Shown piece after piece: positions 1-7,185 of a DNA stretch of 64,000 nt. This DNA is from Cupriavidus sp. EM10 (GTDB lineage Bacteria; Pseudomonadota; Gammaproteobacteria; Burkholderiales; Burkholderiaceae): positions 372,001 to 436,000 of the forward strand of contig NZ_CP076060.1 in NCBI RefSeq assembly GCF_018729255.1, written 5' to 3'. Position 1 is the first letter of the stretch. Every line of letters starts with the position of its first letter. Under the pieces are notes generated by a model, which did not search any database, was not told the origin of the DNA, and was given only the letters and a program-made list of their open reading frames with translations. The position numbers and the translations under genes are program-made.

Positions 1-61
1 CGTGGGCAGCGCCGTGGACGACTACCTGACCAGCATCGGCGCCCGGAAACTGGAGGAATGA
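1..61 (+). CDS. 3' end of an unidentified protein
   Basis: An open frame enters from outside the window in frame 2 and ends at a TGA at 59-61. Its last 19 residues read VGSAVDDYLTSIGARKLEE. This is too little to name a family. It runs convergently into the IclR gene, whose stop lies 15 bp further on. High G+C codon use matches the neighbours, so it is probably the end of a real gene, but this cannot be shown from the fragment. Confidence 0.4.
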   Translation, partial: VGSAVDDYLTSIGARKLEE

Positions 62-75
62 CGCGGTCCTGCCGA

Positions 76-873
76 TCAGCCCCCGGCGGCGCCCATTGCG
101 CCGAAGCGCCACGATAGCCGCCGCGCCGCCTGCCTGACCCGCTGCGCCACATCGCTGTCCAGCGCGCTGTCGAAGCTGCCGCTGCTGCCCATCACGGCGA
201 TCACCAGCGCCAGCGCGCCAGTGTGGTCGAACACCGGGGCGGCCAGCGTGTCGATGCCGGGCACGGGGCGGCTGACGGCGTTGTCGATCCCTTCGTCCCG
301 GATCTTGCGCCAGCGGGGCGCGGCGGCCTGCCGCGTGGCTGTGTCGACGGTCAACCCGGCCATGCGGATCGCATCCTGCGTCAGCGCCTGCGCCAGCACG
401 TCGTCGGGCAGGTGGGCCGCGAACGTGCGGCCGATGGCCGTATTGACCATCGACAGCACCGTGCCCACGCGCAGGCTGACGTGCTGCGGGCGCGAGGCTT
501 CCTCCAGCCGAATCACGGTCGGCCCCAGCGGGCCCAACACCGCCATCGCCACCGACAGGCCGGTGGCATCGGCCAGCGCCACCACCTCCGGCTCGGCCTC
601 GCGCGTGGGCGACAGGCGCTGCAGGGCCACCAGGCCCATTTCCAGCGCCAGCGGGCCCGCCTCGAAATCGCCATCGGCATTGCGCGCCAGCAGGCCGATC
701 TTCTGCAGGCTGACCAGATGCGGAAAGGCCTTGGCCGGCGCCATGCCGGCGGCACGCGCCAGGTCGCCCAGTGGCAGTGGCCGGCCCGCATCGGCCAGCG
801 CATTGAGCAACTGGCCGGTGTTGTCCAGCGACTGGATGCCGCGCTGGGGCTTGTTGTCTTCCACGTCGGTCAT
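76..873 (-). CDS. IclR-family transcriptional regulator (first of a tandem pair)
   Basis: The 265-residue product has the IclR layout. A winged helix-turn-helix lies at about residues 12-75 (the stretch GDLARAAGMAPAKAFPHL fits the recognition region), followed by an effector-binding domain at about 85-260. Length is normal for the family. Such regulators usually control aromatic or organic-acid catabolism and bind a small ligand through the C-terminal domain. Its ATG overlaps the stop of the next IclR gene by 4 bp (ATGA), so the two are translationally coupled. Both diverge from the MBL/monooxygenase operon starting at 1909, which is the likely target. The ligand is unknown. Confidence 0.85.
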   Translation of the reverse strand: MTDVEDNKPQRGIQSLDNTGQLLNALADAGRPLPLGDLARAAGMAPAKAFPHLVSLQKIGLLARNADGDFEAGPLALEMGLVALQRLSPTREAEPEVVALADATGLSVAMAVLGPLGPTVIRLEEASRPQHVSLRVGTVLSMVNTAIGRTFAAHLPDDVLAQALTQDAIRMAGLTVDTATRQAAAPRWRKIRDEGIDNAVSRPVPGIDTLAAPVFDHTGALALVIAVMGSSGSFDSALDSDVAQRVRQAARRLSWRFGAMGAAGG

Positions 874-1646
874 GTGGGTTCCATTGCCTGGGCGATGTCA
901 TCGCGGGCGCCACGCAGCGCACGCGCAACCGGGCCTTGCCAGTCGACGTCGATGGCGCCGGTGGAACCGATGGCGGTCAGCACCAGATGCAGCGTGCCAT
1001 CGGCATCGACCAGCGGCAACGCCAGGCTGCTGACGGCAGGGCTGGGCGAATCGATGCTGCGTGCCATGCCGCGCTGGCGCACGGCGGCAAGCTGTTCGAG
1101 GAAGGCGGGCAGGGCGTCGGCCGACGTGGTGGCCTGCTGGCGCCAGATCGGCAGCCAGCGGTCTTCGGGCTGGAACGCGCAATAGGCGCGGCCGGTGGCC
1201 GTGGTGGCCAGCGCCATCACCGTGCCCACGTGCAGGTTGACGTGGAGCGGCGACCCGGCCGGCGCGTAATGGACGATGGTCGGCCCCTGCGGCGTGGGCA
1301 GGCTGATGGCCACGTTCCAGCCGATGGCCGACGCCAGCGCCTGCACGTGCGGCACGGCCGCGCGATAGGCCGGGGTGTGATCGAGATGCAGCATGCCCAG
1401 GCGCAGGGCCAGCGGGCCGGGTTCGTAGCGGCCGTCGAGATGATCGCGCTTGATCAGACCAAGCCGCGTCAGGCTGACCAGGTAGGTGTGCGCCTGGGCC
1501 GGTGCCAGCTGCGCGGCGGCGGCCAGTTCGGCCAGGGCCATCGGCCGGCGCGCATCGGCCAGCGCCTGCAGCAGGCGGCCGCCTACCTCCACGCTCTGGA
1601 TGCCGCGCTGCGTCTTGCCGGCGGATTCGCCTGGAGGTCTTGCCAT
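870..1646 (-). CDS. IclR-family transcriptional regulator (second of a tandem pair)
   Basis: The 258-residue product has an N-terminal winged helix-turn-helix (about residues 14-75, core ALAELAAAAQLAPAQAHTYL) and a C-terminal IclR effector domain. The open frame extends upstream to 1964, but the extra part has no family resemblance and crosses the promoter region. I therefore start at the ATG at 1646, giving a normal length; an ATG at 1664 is also possible. It resembles the downstream IclR copy around the motif QRGIQS, suggesting an old tandem duplication. The two proteins may form a heteromer or sense different ligands; nothing here distinguishes these options. Confidence 0.82.
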   Translation of the reverse strand: MARPPGESAGKTQRGIQSVEVGGRLLQALADARRPMALAELAAAAQLAPAQAHTYLVSLTRLGLIKRDHLDGRYEPGPLALRLGMLHLDHTPAYRAAVPHVQALASAIGWNVAISLPTPQGPTIVHYAPAGSPLHVNLHVGTVMALATTATGRAYCAFQPEDRWLPIWRQQATTSADALPAFLEQLAAVRQRGMARSIDSPSPAVSSLALPLVDADGTLHLVLTAIGSTGAIDVDWQGPVARALRGARDDIAQAMEPT

Positions 1647-1792
1647 GCCTTGCCCGCTGCCCATTCGTCGAAAGAGCCCAATGGTACGCGATGCATCGGC
1701 GTCGGGCGGCCTGTCAGGCGCATGGCGCGGCGCTATCGGGTCGGGGTTTTCCCGGGGCGCGCACGCTGCCACAAGGCCTGGCGGGCAATTTA

Positions 1793-1813
1793 GCAAATAG
1801 CAATCGCATTTGC
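1793..1813. promoter_or_regulatory. Candidate IclR operator
   Basis: An inverted repeat with arms GCAAAT and ATTTGC and a 9-bp spacer sits in an AT-richer patch. It ends 2 bp before the -35 box of the hydrolase promoter. IclR-type activators often bind just upstream of -35, so the position fits. The assignment is an inference from symmetry and place only. Confidence 0.45.
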
Positions 1814-1815
1814 CA

Positions 1816-1844
1816 TTGACTAAAAATAGCTGTCTTCCTAAGAT
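1816..1844 (+). promoter_or_regulatory. Sigma-70-type promoter of the MBL/monooxygenase operon
   Basis: The -35 box TTGACT (1816-1821) and the -10 box TAAGAT (1839-1844) are separated by exactly 17 bp. Transcription would start near 1851, leaving a leader of about 58 bases before the ATG at 1909. Confidence 0.6.
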
Positions 1845-1908
1845 TGATTGACGCCGGTCCCCCAGCGCGCCCCCGATTCCATCCCATACAGAAGACAACG
1901 AGGCAGAC

Positions 1909-2868
1909 ATGGCAAAAGCATTCGCATCCCAGGCCGACCTGGAAGCCAAGCAGATCACCTTCACCCAGCTTTCCGAGAACGCCTGGGCCTACACGGCCGA
2001 GGGCGACCCCAACTCGGGCGTGATCATTGGCGACGACGGCGTGATGATCATCGATACCACCGCCACGCCGGCCATGGCCCAGGACCTGATCGCCAGGATC
2101 CGCACGATCACCGACAAGCCGATCAAGTACGTGGTGCTGTCGCACTACCACGCGGTGCGGGTGCTGGGCGCGTCGGCCTACTTTGCAGAGGGCGCGCAGC
2201 AGATCATTGCCAGCCGGGGCACCTACGAGATGATCGTGGAGCGCGGCGAGGCCGACATGAAATCCGAGATCGAACGCTTTCCGCGCCTGTTCGCCGGCGT
2301 GGAAACGGTGCCGGGCCTGACCTGGCCGACGCTGGTCTTCGAGCGCGAGATGACGCTGTTCATGGGCAAGCTGGAAGTGCGCATCGCCTACCTGGGCGCC
2401 GGGCACACCAAGGGCGACACCGTGGTGTGGCTGCCGCAGCAGAAGGTGCTGTTCTCGGGCGACCTGGTGGAGTACGACGCCGCCTGCTACTGCGGCGACG
2501 CCCAGCTTGAACAATGGCCGGCCACGCTCGACGCGCTGGCCGCGCTGCAGCCCGAGAAGCTCGTGCCGGGCCGCGGCCCCGCGCTGACCACGCCGGCGGA
2601 CGTGGCCAAGGGCCTGGCCTATACCAAGGATTTCGTCTCCACGCTGCTGCAGGCCGGGCGAGAGGCGGTGGCCGACAAGCTCGACCTGAAGGCCGCCATG
2701 GCGCACACGCGCAAGTCGATGGACCCGAAGTTCGGCCACGTGTTCATCTACGAGCACTGCCTGCCGTTCGACGTGTCGCGCGCGTTCGACGAGGCATCGG
2801 GCATCACGCACCCGCGCATCTGGACGGCCCAGCGCGACCAGGAAATGTGGACGGCGCTGCAGGCGTAG
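1909..2868 (+). CDS. MBL-fold metallo-hydrolase with an atypical metal site
   Basis: The 319-residue product has metallo-beta-lactamase-fold features: a first strand ending in IIDTT (about residue 47), a region LSHYH at 77-81, GHTKGD at 165-170 and FSGDLV at about 183-188. The canonical HxHxDH motif is replaced by H79-Y-H81-A-V-R, so the usual Asp and third His are absent while H79, H81, H166 and D185 remain. The protein may bind one metal ion or use a different chemistry. It is the first gene of a likely operon with a flavin monooxygenase and a DUF2783 protein, suggesting hydrolysis of a ring-cleavage or thioester-like intermediate. The substrate is unknown. The ATG at 1909 follows an AACGAGG-like ribosome site. 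Confidence 0.8.
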   Translation: MAKAFASQADLEAKQITFTQLSENAWAYTAEGDPNSGVIIGDDGVMIIDTTATPAMAQDLIARIRTITDKPIKYVVLSHYHAVRVLGASAYFAEGAQQIIASRGTYEMIVERGEADMKSEIERFPRLFAGVETVPGLTWPTLVFEREMTLFMGKLEVRIAYLGAGHTKGDTVVWLPQQKVLFSGDLVEYDAACYCGDAQLEQWPATLDALAALQPEKLVPGRGPALTTPADVAKGLAYTKDFVSTLLQAGREAVADKLDLKAAMAHTRKSMDPKFGHVFIYEHCLPFDVSRAFDEASGITHPRIWTAQRDQEMWTALQA

Positions 2869-2874
2869 GGTTTT

Positions 2875-2911
2875 CTCCCCTCTCCCACCTGCGTCACCTG
2901 CGGGAGAGGGG
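2875..2911. repeat. REP-like palindrome (single copy)
   Basis: CCCCTCTCCC (2877-2886) and GGGAGAGGGG (2902-2911) form an inverted repeat with a 15-bp spacer, 8 bp after the hydrolase stop codon. The same 10-bp arms recur in at least five other intergenic gaps of this window. No U-tract follows on either strand, so it is not a canonical intrinsic terminator. Confidence 0.75.
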
Positions 2912-2951
2912 AACAAAAGAACATAACCACCTGAAAGTGGACGGAGACACC

Positions 2952-4697
2952 ATGCGCAGTACCGAAGCCGGCATCGACTACCAGAAGCAGACGTACGCCT
3001 ACACCCCTTGCGCCGAGCAGCAGCGCGGGCACCGGGCCGACGGCCCGCATCCCGTGGTCGTGGTCGGCGCCGGGCCGGTGGGCCTGGCCACCGCGATCGA
3101 CCTGGCGCGGCACAACGTGCCTGTGGTGCTGGTCGATGACGACTGCACGCTGTCCACCGGCTCGCGGGCGATCTGCTTTGCCAAGCGCACGCTCGATATC
3201 TTCGATCGCCTGGGCTGCGGCGACCGCATGGTCGACAAGGGCGTGCGCTGGCACGTCGGCAAGGTGTTTCTCAAGGACAGCCAGATCTACGCGTTCGACC
3301 TGCTGCCCGAGGCCGGCCACCAGCGCCCGGCATTCATCAACCTGCAGCAGTACTACGTCGAGGGCTACCTGCTGGAGTGCGCGCAGGCGATGCCGAATAT
3401 CGATATCCGCTGGAAGAGCCGCGCCGTGGCCGTCGAACAGCACGCCGACCACGCGTCGCTGACCATCGAGACCCCGGACGGCTGCTACACGCTTTGCGGC
3501 CGCTACGTGGTGGCGGCCGACGGCTCGCGCAGTCCGCTGCGCCGGATGCTGGGCCAGGAAAGCCACGGCCACACGTTCCGCGACCGCTTCCTGATTGCCG
3601 ATGTGAAGATGGAGGCGCCATTTCCGGCCGAGCGCTGGTTCTGGTTCGATCCGCCGTTCCATCCGAACCAGTCGGTGCTGCTGCACCGCCAGCCCGACAA
3701 CGTCTGGCGCATCGACTTCCAGTTGGGCTGGGACGCCGACCCCGTGGCCGAGAAGGCGCCCGAGCGCGTGATCCCGCGCGTGCAGGCGCTGCTGGGCCCC
3801 GACGCAAAGTTCGAGCTGATATGGGTCAGCGTCTACACGTTCGCGTGCGTGCGCATGGACAGCTTTCGCCATGGCCGCGTGCTGTTCGCCGGCGATGCGG
3901 CGCACAGCGTGTCGCCGTTCGGCGCGCGGGGCGCCAACAGTGGCGTGCAGGATGCCGAGAACCTGGCATGGAAGCTGGCCTACGTGCTGCAGGGCAAGGC
4001 GCCCGACAGCCTGCTCGATAGCTACGCCAGCGAACGCGAATTCGCCGCCGACGAGAACATCCGGAATTCCACCCGCGCCACGGATTTCATCACGCCCAAG
4101 AGCGCGGTCAGCCGCGTGTTCCGCGATGCCGTGCTGACGCTGGCCCGCGATCACGCGTTCGCGCGCCAGCTGGTCAACAGCGGCCGGCTGTCGGTGCCGG
4201 CCGTGCTGAGCGAGTCCACGCTGAACACGGCGGATGCCGATGCCTTCGGCGGCGCCATGGCGCCCGGGGCGGCCTGCGTCGACGCCCCGGTGGCCGATGC
4301 GGCATGGCCATGGCTGCTGCAGCATCTGGGGAATGCGTTCGTGGCGCTGGTGTTCGGCCCGCCGGCCGGGCTCGATGCCACGCAGGCCGAGGCGCTGCGC
4401 GTGCTGCAGCAGGGCGGCATTCCGCTGCGCGTGGTGTTTGTTACCGACGCAGCCATCTCGGCATCGGCACTGGCCTGGCCGGGCGCCACGGTGCTGCGCG
4501 ATGCCGAAGGCCTGGCGGCCCGGCGCTACGACGCCCGCGCCGGCACCTGCTACCTGATCCGCCCCGACCAGCACGTGTGCGCGCGCTGGCGCGGTGTCGA
4601 TGTCGCGGCTATCGCCGCCGCGCTGGCGCGTGCCACCGGCAACGCGCCGGCATCGACGCGCCTGCAGCCATCCGCCCCGGCGCCGGCCCTGGCCTGA
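2952..4697 (+). CDS. FAD-dependent aromatic-type monooxygenase
   Basis: The 581-residue product belongs to the PHBH/UbiH-type flavin hydroxylases. It has the dinucleotide motif VVGAGPVGLATAIDL (about residues 36-52), the DG motif around VVAADGSRSPLRR (about 184-196) and the GD motif GRVLFAGDAAH followed by ARGANSGVQDAENL (about 307-335). A thioredoxin-like C-terminal part resembles that of phenol- and MhpA-type hydroxylases. These enzymes use NAD(P)H and O2 to hydroxylate an aromatic ring. The ATG at 2952 follows GGAGACACC. It lies between an MBL hydrolase and DUF2783, which suggests a dedicated catabolic step, but the aromatic substrate cannot be read from the sequence. Confidence 0.85.
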   Translation: MRSTEAGIDYQKQTYAYTPCAEQQRGHRADGPHPVVVVGAGPVGLATAIDLARHNVPVVLVDDDCTLSTGSRAICFAKRTLDIFDRLGCGDRMVDKGVRWHVGKVFLKDSQIYAFDLLPEAGHQRPAFINLQQYYVEGYLLECAQAMPNIDIRWKSRAVAVEQHADHASLTIETPDGCYTLCGRYVVAADGSRSPLRRMLGQESHGHTFRDRFLIADVKMEAPFPAERWFWFDPPFHPNQSVLLHRQPDNVWRIDFQLGWDADPVAEKAPERVIPRVQALLGPDAKFELIWVSVYTFACVRMDSFRHGRVLFAGDAAHSVSPFGARGANSGVQDAENLAWKLAYVLQGKAPDSLLDSYASEREFAADENIRNSTRATDFITPKSAVSRVFRDAVLTLARDHAFARQLVNSGRLSVPAVLSESTLNTADADAFGGAMAPGAACVDAPVADAAWPWLLQHLGNAFVALVFGPPAGLDATQAEALRVLQQGGIPLRVVFVTDAAISASALAWPGATVLRDAEGLAARRYDARAGTCYLIRPDQHVCARWRGVDVAAIAAALARATGNAPASTRLQPSAPAPALA

Positions 4698-4741
4698 AGA
4701 CCGAACGCCTGACCGCCGCAATCCGAAGGAGACAGGCCAAG

Positions 4742-4951
4742 ATGCCGCTCAATACCGCCCCCAATCTCACCCGTCCCGACGATTTCTACGAGGCGCTGAT
4801 CGACATGCACCGCGACCTGGACGATGCCGCCAGCCAGGCCGTCAACGCTCGGTTGATCCTGCTGCTGGCCAACCACATCGGCGACCCCGACACGCTGGCC
4901 GAAGCCATGCGGCTGGCCCGCGCCGCCGCCGAGGCGCCCACGCCAGCCTAG
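4742..4951 (+). CDS. DUF2783 small protein
   Basis: The 69-residue, mainly helical product starts MPLNTAPNLTRPDDFYEAL and resembles the DUF2783 family. It has a good ribosome site (AAGGAGACAGG) 44 bp after the monooxygenase stop, so it is co-transcribed and well translated. The family has no established function; its habit of following flavin monooxygenase genes suggests an accessory or stabilising role. No membrane segment, signal peptide or cysteine is visible. Confidence 0.75.
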   Translation: MPLNTAPNLTRPDDFYEALIDMHRDLDDAASQAVNARLILLLANHIGDPDTLAEAMRLARAAAEAPTPA

Positions 4952-5018
4952 CCCGGACCGCCAACCCTCCACATTCCCGCACCCCGGCGGCGCACCGACG
5001 CCGAGCCGTACTGCCGCA

Positions 5019-5060
5019 TTTCCCCGAAACCGGGCGTCGCATGCCCGTCTTCGGGGAAAA
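5019..5060 (+). terminator. Stem-loop after the DUF2783 gene
   Basis: TTTCCCCGAA (5019-5028) pairs with TTCGGGGAAA (5050-5059), and inside it CGGGC (5031-5035) pairs with GCCCG (5043-5047). A T-rich stretch follows. It lies 68 bp after the operon's last stop and before the next promoter, so it probably ends that transcript. Confidence 0.55.
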
Positions 5061-5087
5061 TCCATTTGTTTCATGGTTGTCCATGAT

Positions 5088-5101
5088 GGAACACTTGTTG
5101 C
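5088..5101. promoter_or_regulatory. Candidate RpiR operator, site 1
   Basis: GGAACACTTGTTGC fits the pattern GNAAC-NNTT-GTTGC shared with the sites at 7019 and 7105. It lies 53 bp before the binding-protein ATG. A degenerate half-copy, GCAACAGCTGACGC, follows at 5117-5130. No convincing -10/-35 pair was found here; TGGAAC (5087) with TAGCAT (5110) at 17 bp is the best guess. Confidence 0.5.
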
Positions 5102-5153
5102 TCAATGACTAGCATTGCAACAGCTGACGCTTTCATTCAACAGGAGTGTTTCC

Positions 5154-6071
5154 ATGACCCAGTCCTTCCCGATCCGTGCCGCCGTGCTGCTGGCCGCGTT
5201 CAGTGGCGCCGGTTCGGCGCAGGCCGCCGATGCCGCGGCGGTGGCCGCCAGCCCGACGCTCGGCAAGATCAAGTCGTCCAATACGATCTCGATCGGGCAC
5301 CGCACGTCGTCGATCCCGTTCTCGTATTACGACGCCAACCAGAAGGTGATCGGGTTTGCCCAGGATATCTGCGACCGTGTGGTCGATGCGGTCAAGAAGG
5401 AAACCGGTTCGCCGAACCTGCAGGTGCGCATGGTCCCGGTGACATCGCAAAATCGCCAGTCTCTGGTGCAGAACGGCACGGTGGACCTGGAATGTGGCGT
5501 CACGACCAACCTGAAGTCGCGCCAGCAGCAGGTGGCGTTCTCGACCACCTACTTCGTGGCGGGCACGCGACTGCTGGTCAAGAAGGGCAGCCCGGTCCAC
5601 GACTTTGCGGACCTGGCCGGCAAGTCGGTGGTGACCAATGCGGGCACGACGTCGGAGCGCATCCTGCGCAAGCTCAACGACGAGAAAGGCGCCAACATGA
5701 CGATCCAGAGCGCCAAGGACTACGGCGAATCGTTCCTGATCCTGCAGTCGGGCCGTGTGGCGGCGTTCATGATGGACGATGTGCTGCTGTCCGGCGCCCG
5801 CACGCTGGCGCCCAAGCCCGATGACTGGGCCGTGGTTGGCACGCCGCAGTCGTTCGAGGCCTACGGCTTCATGATGCGCAAGGACGATCCGGGCTTCAAG
5901 CAGGTGGTGGATAACGCCATGACCGGCCTGATGCGCAGCGGCGAGATCCAAACGCTGTACGCCAAGTGGTTCCAGAAGCCGGTGCCGCCGAAGAACCTTT
6001 CGTTCGACCTGCCGCAGAGCGAGCAGATCAGGAAGGCGTACGCCAACCCTAACGACGAAGCGTTCGAGTAA
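5154..6071 (+). CDS. Periplasmic amino-acid-binding protein of an ABC transporter (GltI-like)
   Basis: The 305-residue product begins with a signal peptide (about residues 1-24, ending SGAGSAQA) and continues as a bacterial extracellular solute-binding protein family 3 fold. The segment NTISIGHRTSSIPFSY is typical of glutamate/aspartate-binding proteins of the GltI type. The ATG at 5154 follows ACAGGAG. No permease or ATPase gene is adjacent, so it must borrow a transporter encoded elsewhere. It is convergent with the rpiR-type regulator 14 bp away and shares an operator-like palindrome with it and with the aminotransferase operon. It is therefore probably the uptake arm of that pathway. The exact ligand is unproven. 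Confidence 0.85.
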   Translation: MTQSFPIRAAVLLAAFSGAGSAQAADAAAVAASPTLGKIKSSNTISIGHRTSSIPFSYYDANQKVIGFAQDICDRVVDAVKKETGSPNLQVRMVPVTSQNRQSLVQNGTVDLECGVTTNLKSRQQQVAFSTTYFVAGTRLLVKKGSPVHDFADLAGKSVVTNAGTTSERILRKLNDEKGANMTIQSAKDYGESFLILQSGRVAAFMMDDVLLSGARTLAPKPDDWAVVGTPQSFEAYGFMMRKDDPGFKQVVDNAMTGLMRSGEIQTLYAKWFQKPVPPKNLSFDLPQSEQIRKAYANPNDEAFE

Positions 6072-6085
6072 GACCGCCTGACGGC

Positions 6086-6994
6086 TTAGCGGCCTTTCTC
6101 CGGCAGATAAGCGCCGGTGCGGTGGAGCTGCCCCTCGGTCTGCTCCAGCGCCCGGATGGCCCCCTTGCCCTTGCGGGCCAGCAGCTGTTCGACCAGTGCC
6201 TCCACCATCGTCACGCCCGACGTGATCGACGGAAAAAACGATGGGCTGTCGATGGCGAACAGCAGCGTGCAATCGGCCTCCAGGGCAATCGGAGCCACGG
6301 TGCTGTCGGTCAGGGCAATGACCTTGCAGCCGGCCTCGCGCGCGGCCTGGGCCACGCGCAGGCTTTCCTGCGAATAGGGCGCGAAGCCGGCCACCAGCAC
6401 GGCGTCGCGGGCATCCAGCGCGCGCAGTTCCATCTCCAGCGTGCCGGCGTCGCCCCGGATCAGCCGGACCGAGCTGCGGAACAGCCCGTAGATATAGTGG
6501 AACGTGAAGGCAATCGGAAAGCACGAGCGGAAGCCGGCCACATGGACGATGGGCGCGGCGGCCAGCAGGTCGGCGGCGCGGGGCAGGGTGTCGGCGTTGT
6601 TGGCCAGCAGGGCGTCGAGGTTGTGGTGCTGGACCTCGATCATCTCGGCCAGCATCTTGCCCGGGCCGCTGCTCTTGTCCGAATCCTTGACCACCTTGCG
6701 CGCCCGGCGCGCATACGGCTGGCTGCCGCCTTCGCGCACCGCCATCACGAACAGTTCGCGCAGCCCCTGCCAGCCCTCGAATCCCAGCGACTGCGACAGC
6801 CGCACCAGCGTGGCTGGCTGCACGCCGGCGTTGGCGGCCACCTTGCGCATCGACTGGATGGCGATGTCGCGCGGATGATCGAGCAAGTAACGGGCGCCGC
6901 CCTGGAACTGGACGCTGAGATTGGGGAATTCCGTGCGCAGTTGTTCGAGCAGGGCGTCAAGCGATTCGGGGGGATTCGGCTGGTCGGCGGACAT
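6086..6994 (-). CDS. RpiR/MurR-family transcriptional regulator
   Basis: The 302-residue product has an N-terminal RpiR helix-turn-helix (about residues 1-80; core VAANAGVQPATLVRLSQSLG) and a C-terminal SIS sugar/ligand-binding domain (about 125-265). The frame is open to 7093, but the extra residues look unrelated and cover the palindrome at 7019-7032, so I start at the ATG at 6994; no strong ribosome site marks either choice. RpiR proteins usually sense phosphosugars or metabolic intermediates. This one sits between an amino-acid-binding protein and an aminotransferase/BKACE operon, and three matching palindromes flank these genes. Local control including autoregulation is likely. Confidence 0.85.
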   Translation of the reverse strand: MSADQPNPPESLDALLEQLRTEFPNLSVQFQGGARYLLDHPRDIAIQSMRKVAANAGVQPATLVRLSQSLGFEGWQGLRELFVMAVREGGSQPYARRARKVVKDSDKSSGPGKMLAEMIEVQHHNLDALLANNADTLPRAADLLAAAPIVHVAGFRSCFPIAFTFHYIYGLFRSSVRLIRGDAGTLEMELRALDARDAVLVAGFAPYSQESLRVAQAAREAGCKVIALTDSTVAPIALEADCTLLFAIDSPSFFPSITSGVTMVEALVEQLLARKGKGAIRALEQTEGQLHRTGAYLPEKGR

Positions 6995-7018
6995 CGATGT
7001 GATGAGAAGGCGGGATTT

Positions 7019-7032
7019 GCAACGATTGTTGC
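7019..7032. promoter_or_regulatory. Candidate RpiR operator, site 3 (autoregulatory)
   Basis: GCAACGATTGTTGC is the most symmetrical of the three sites (arms GCAAC and GTTGC, 4-bp spacer). It lies 24 bp before the chosen start of the regulator gene, where bound protein would block its own transcription or initiation. Confidence 0.55.
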
Positions 7033-7104
7033 ATAGGTGGCATCGGGGCGTGGGTGGAATTGCGAGGACCGCGCGAATCGTATGTTTCGTCATAGCCTTT
7101 AAAT

Positions 7105-7118
7105 GAAACAGTTGTTGC
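7105..7118. promoter_or_regulatory. Candidate RpiR operator, site 2
   Basis: GAAACAGTTGTTGC fits the same GNAAC-NNTT-GTTGC pattern. Together with the preceding T it matches site 1 at 13 of 15 positions. Its 3' half overlaps the -35 box (7115-7120) of the aminotransferase promoter, a classic repressor position. Confidence 0.55.
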
Positions 7119-7143
7119 GTACGAGCGCAGATATTCCTATACT
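7115..7143 (+). promoter_or_regulatory. Promoter of the aminotransferase-BKACE operon
   Basis: A -35 box TTGCGT (7115-7120) and a -10 box TATACT (7138-7143) are separated by 17 bp. The predicted start near 7150 leaves a leader of about 36 bases before the ATG at 7186. Confidence 0.6.
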
Positions 7144-7185
7144 GGCTTCCTGTTTCGCGCCCTCGCGCTTTCTCGCACGCCCACC

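Noticed and set aside
5066..5115. A standard sigma-70 promoter for the amino-acid-binding protein
   Set aside because: No -35/-10 pair with acceptable match and 16-18 bp spacing was found; TGGAAC/TAGCAT is too weak to list.
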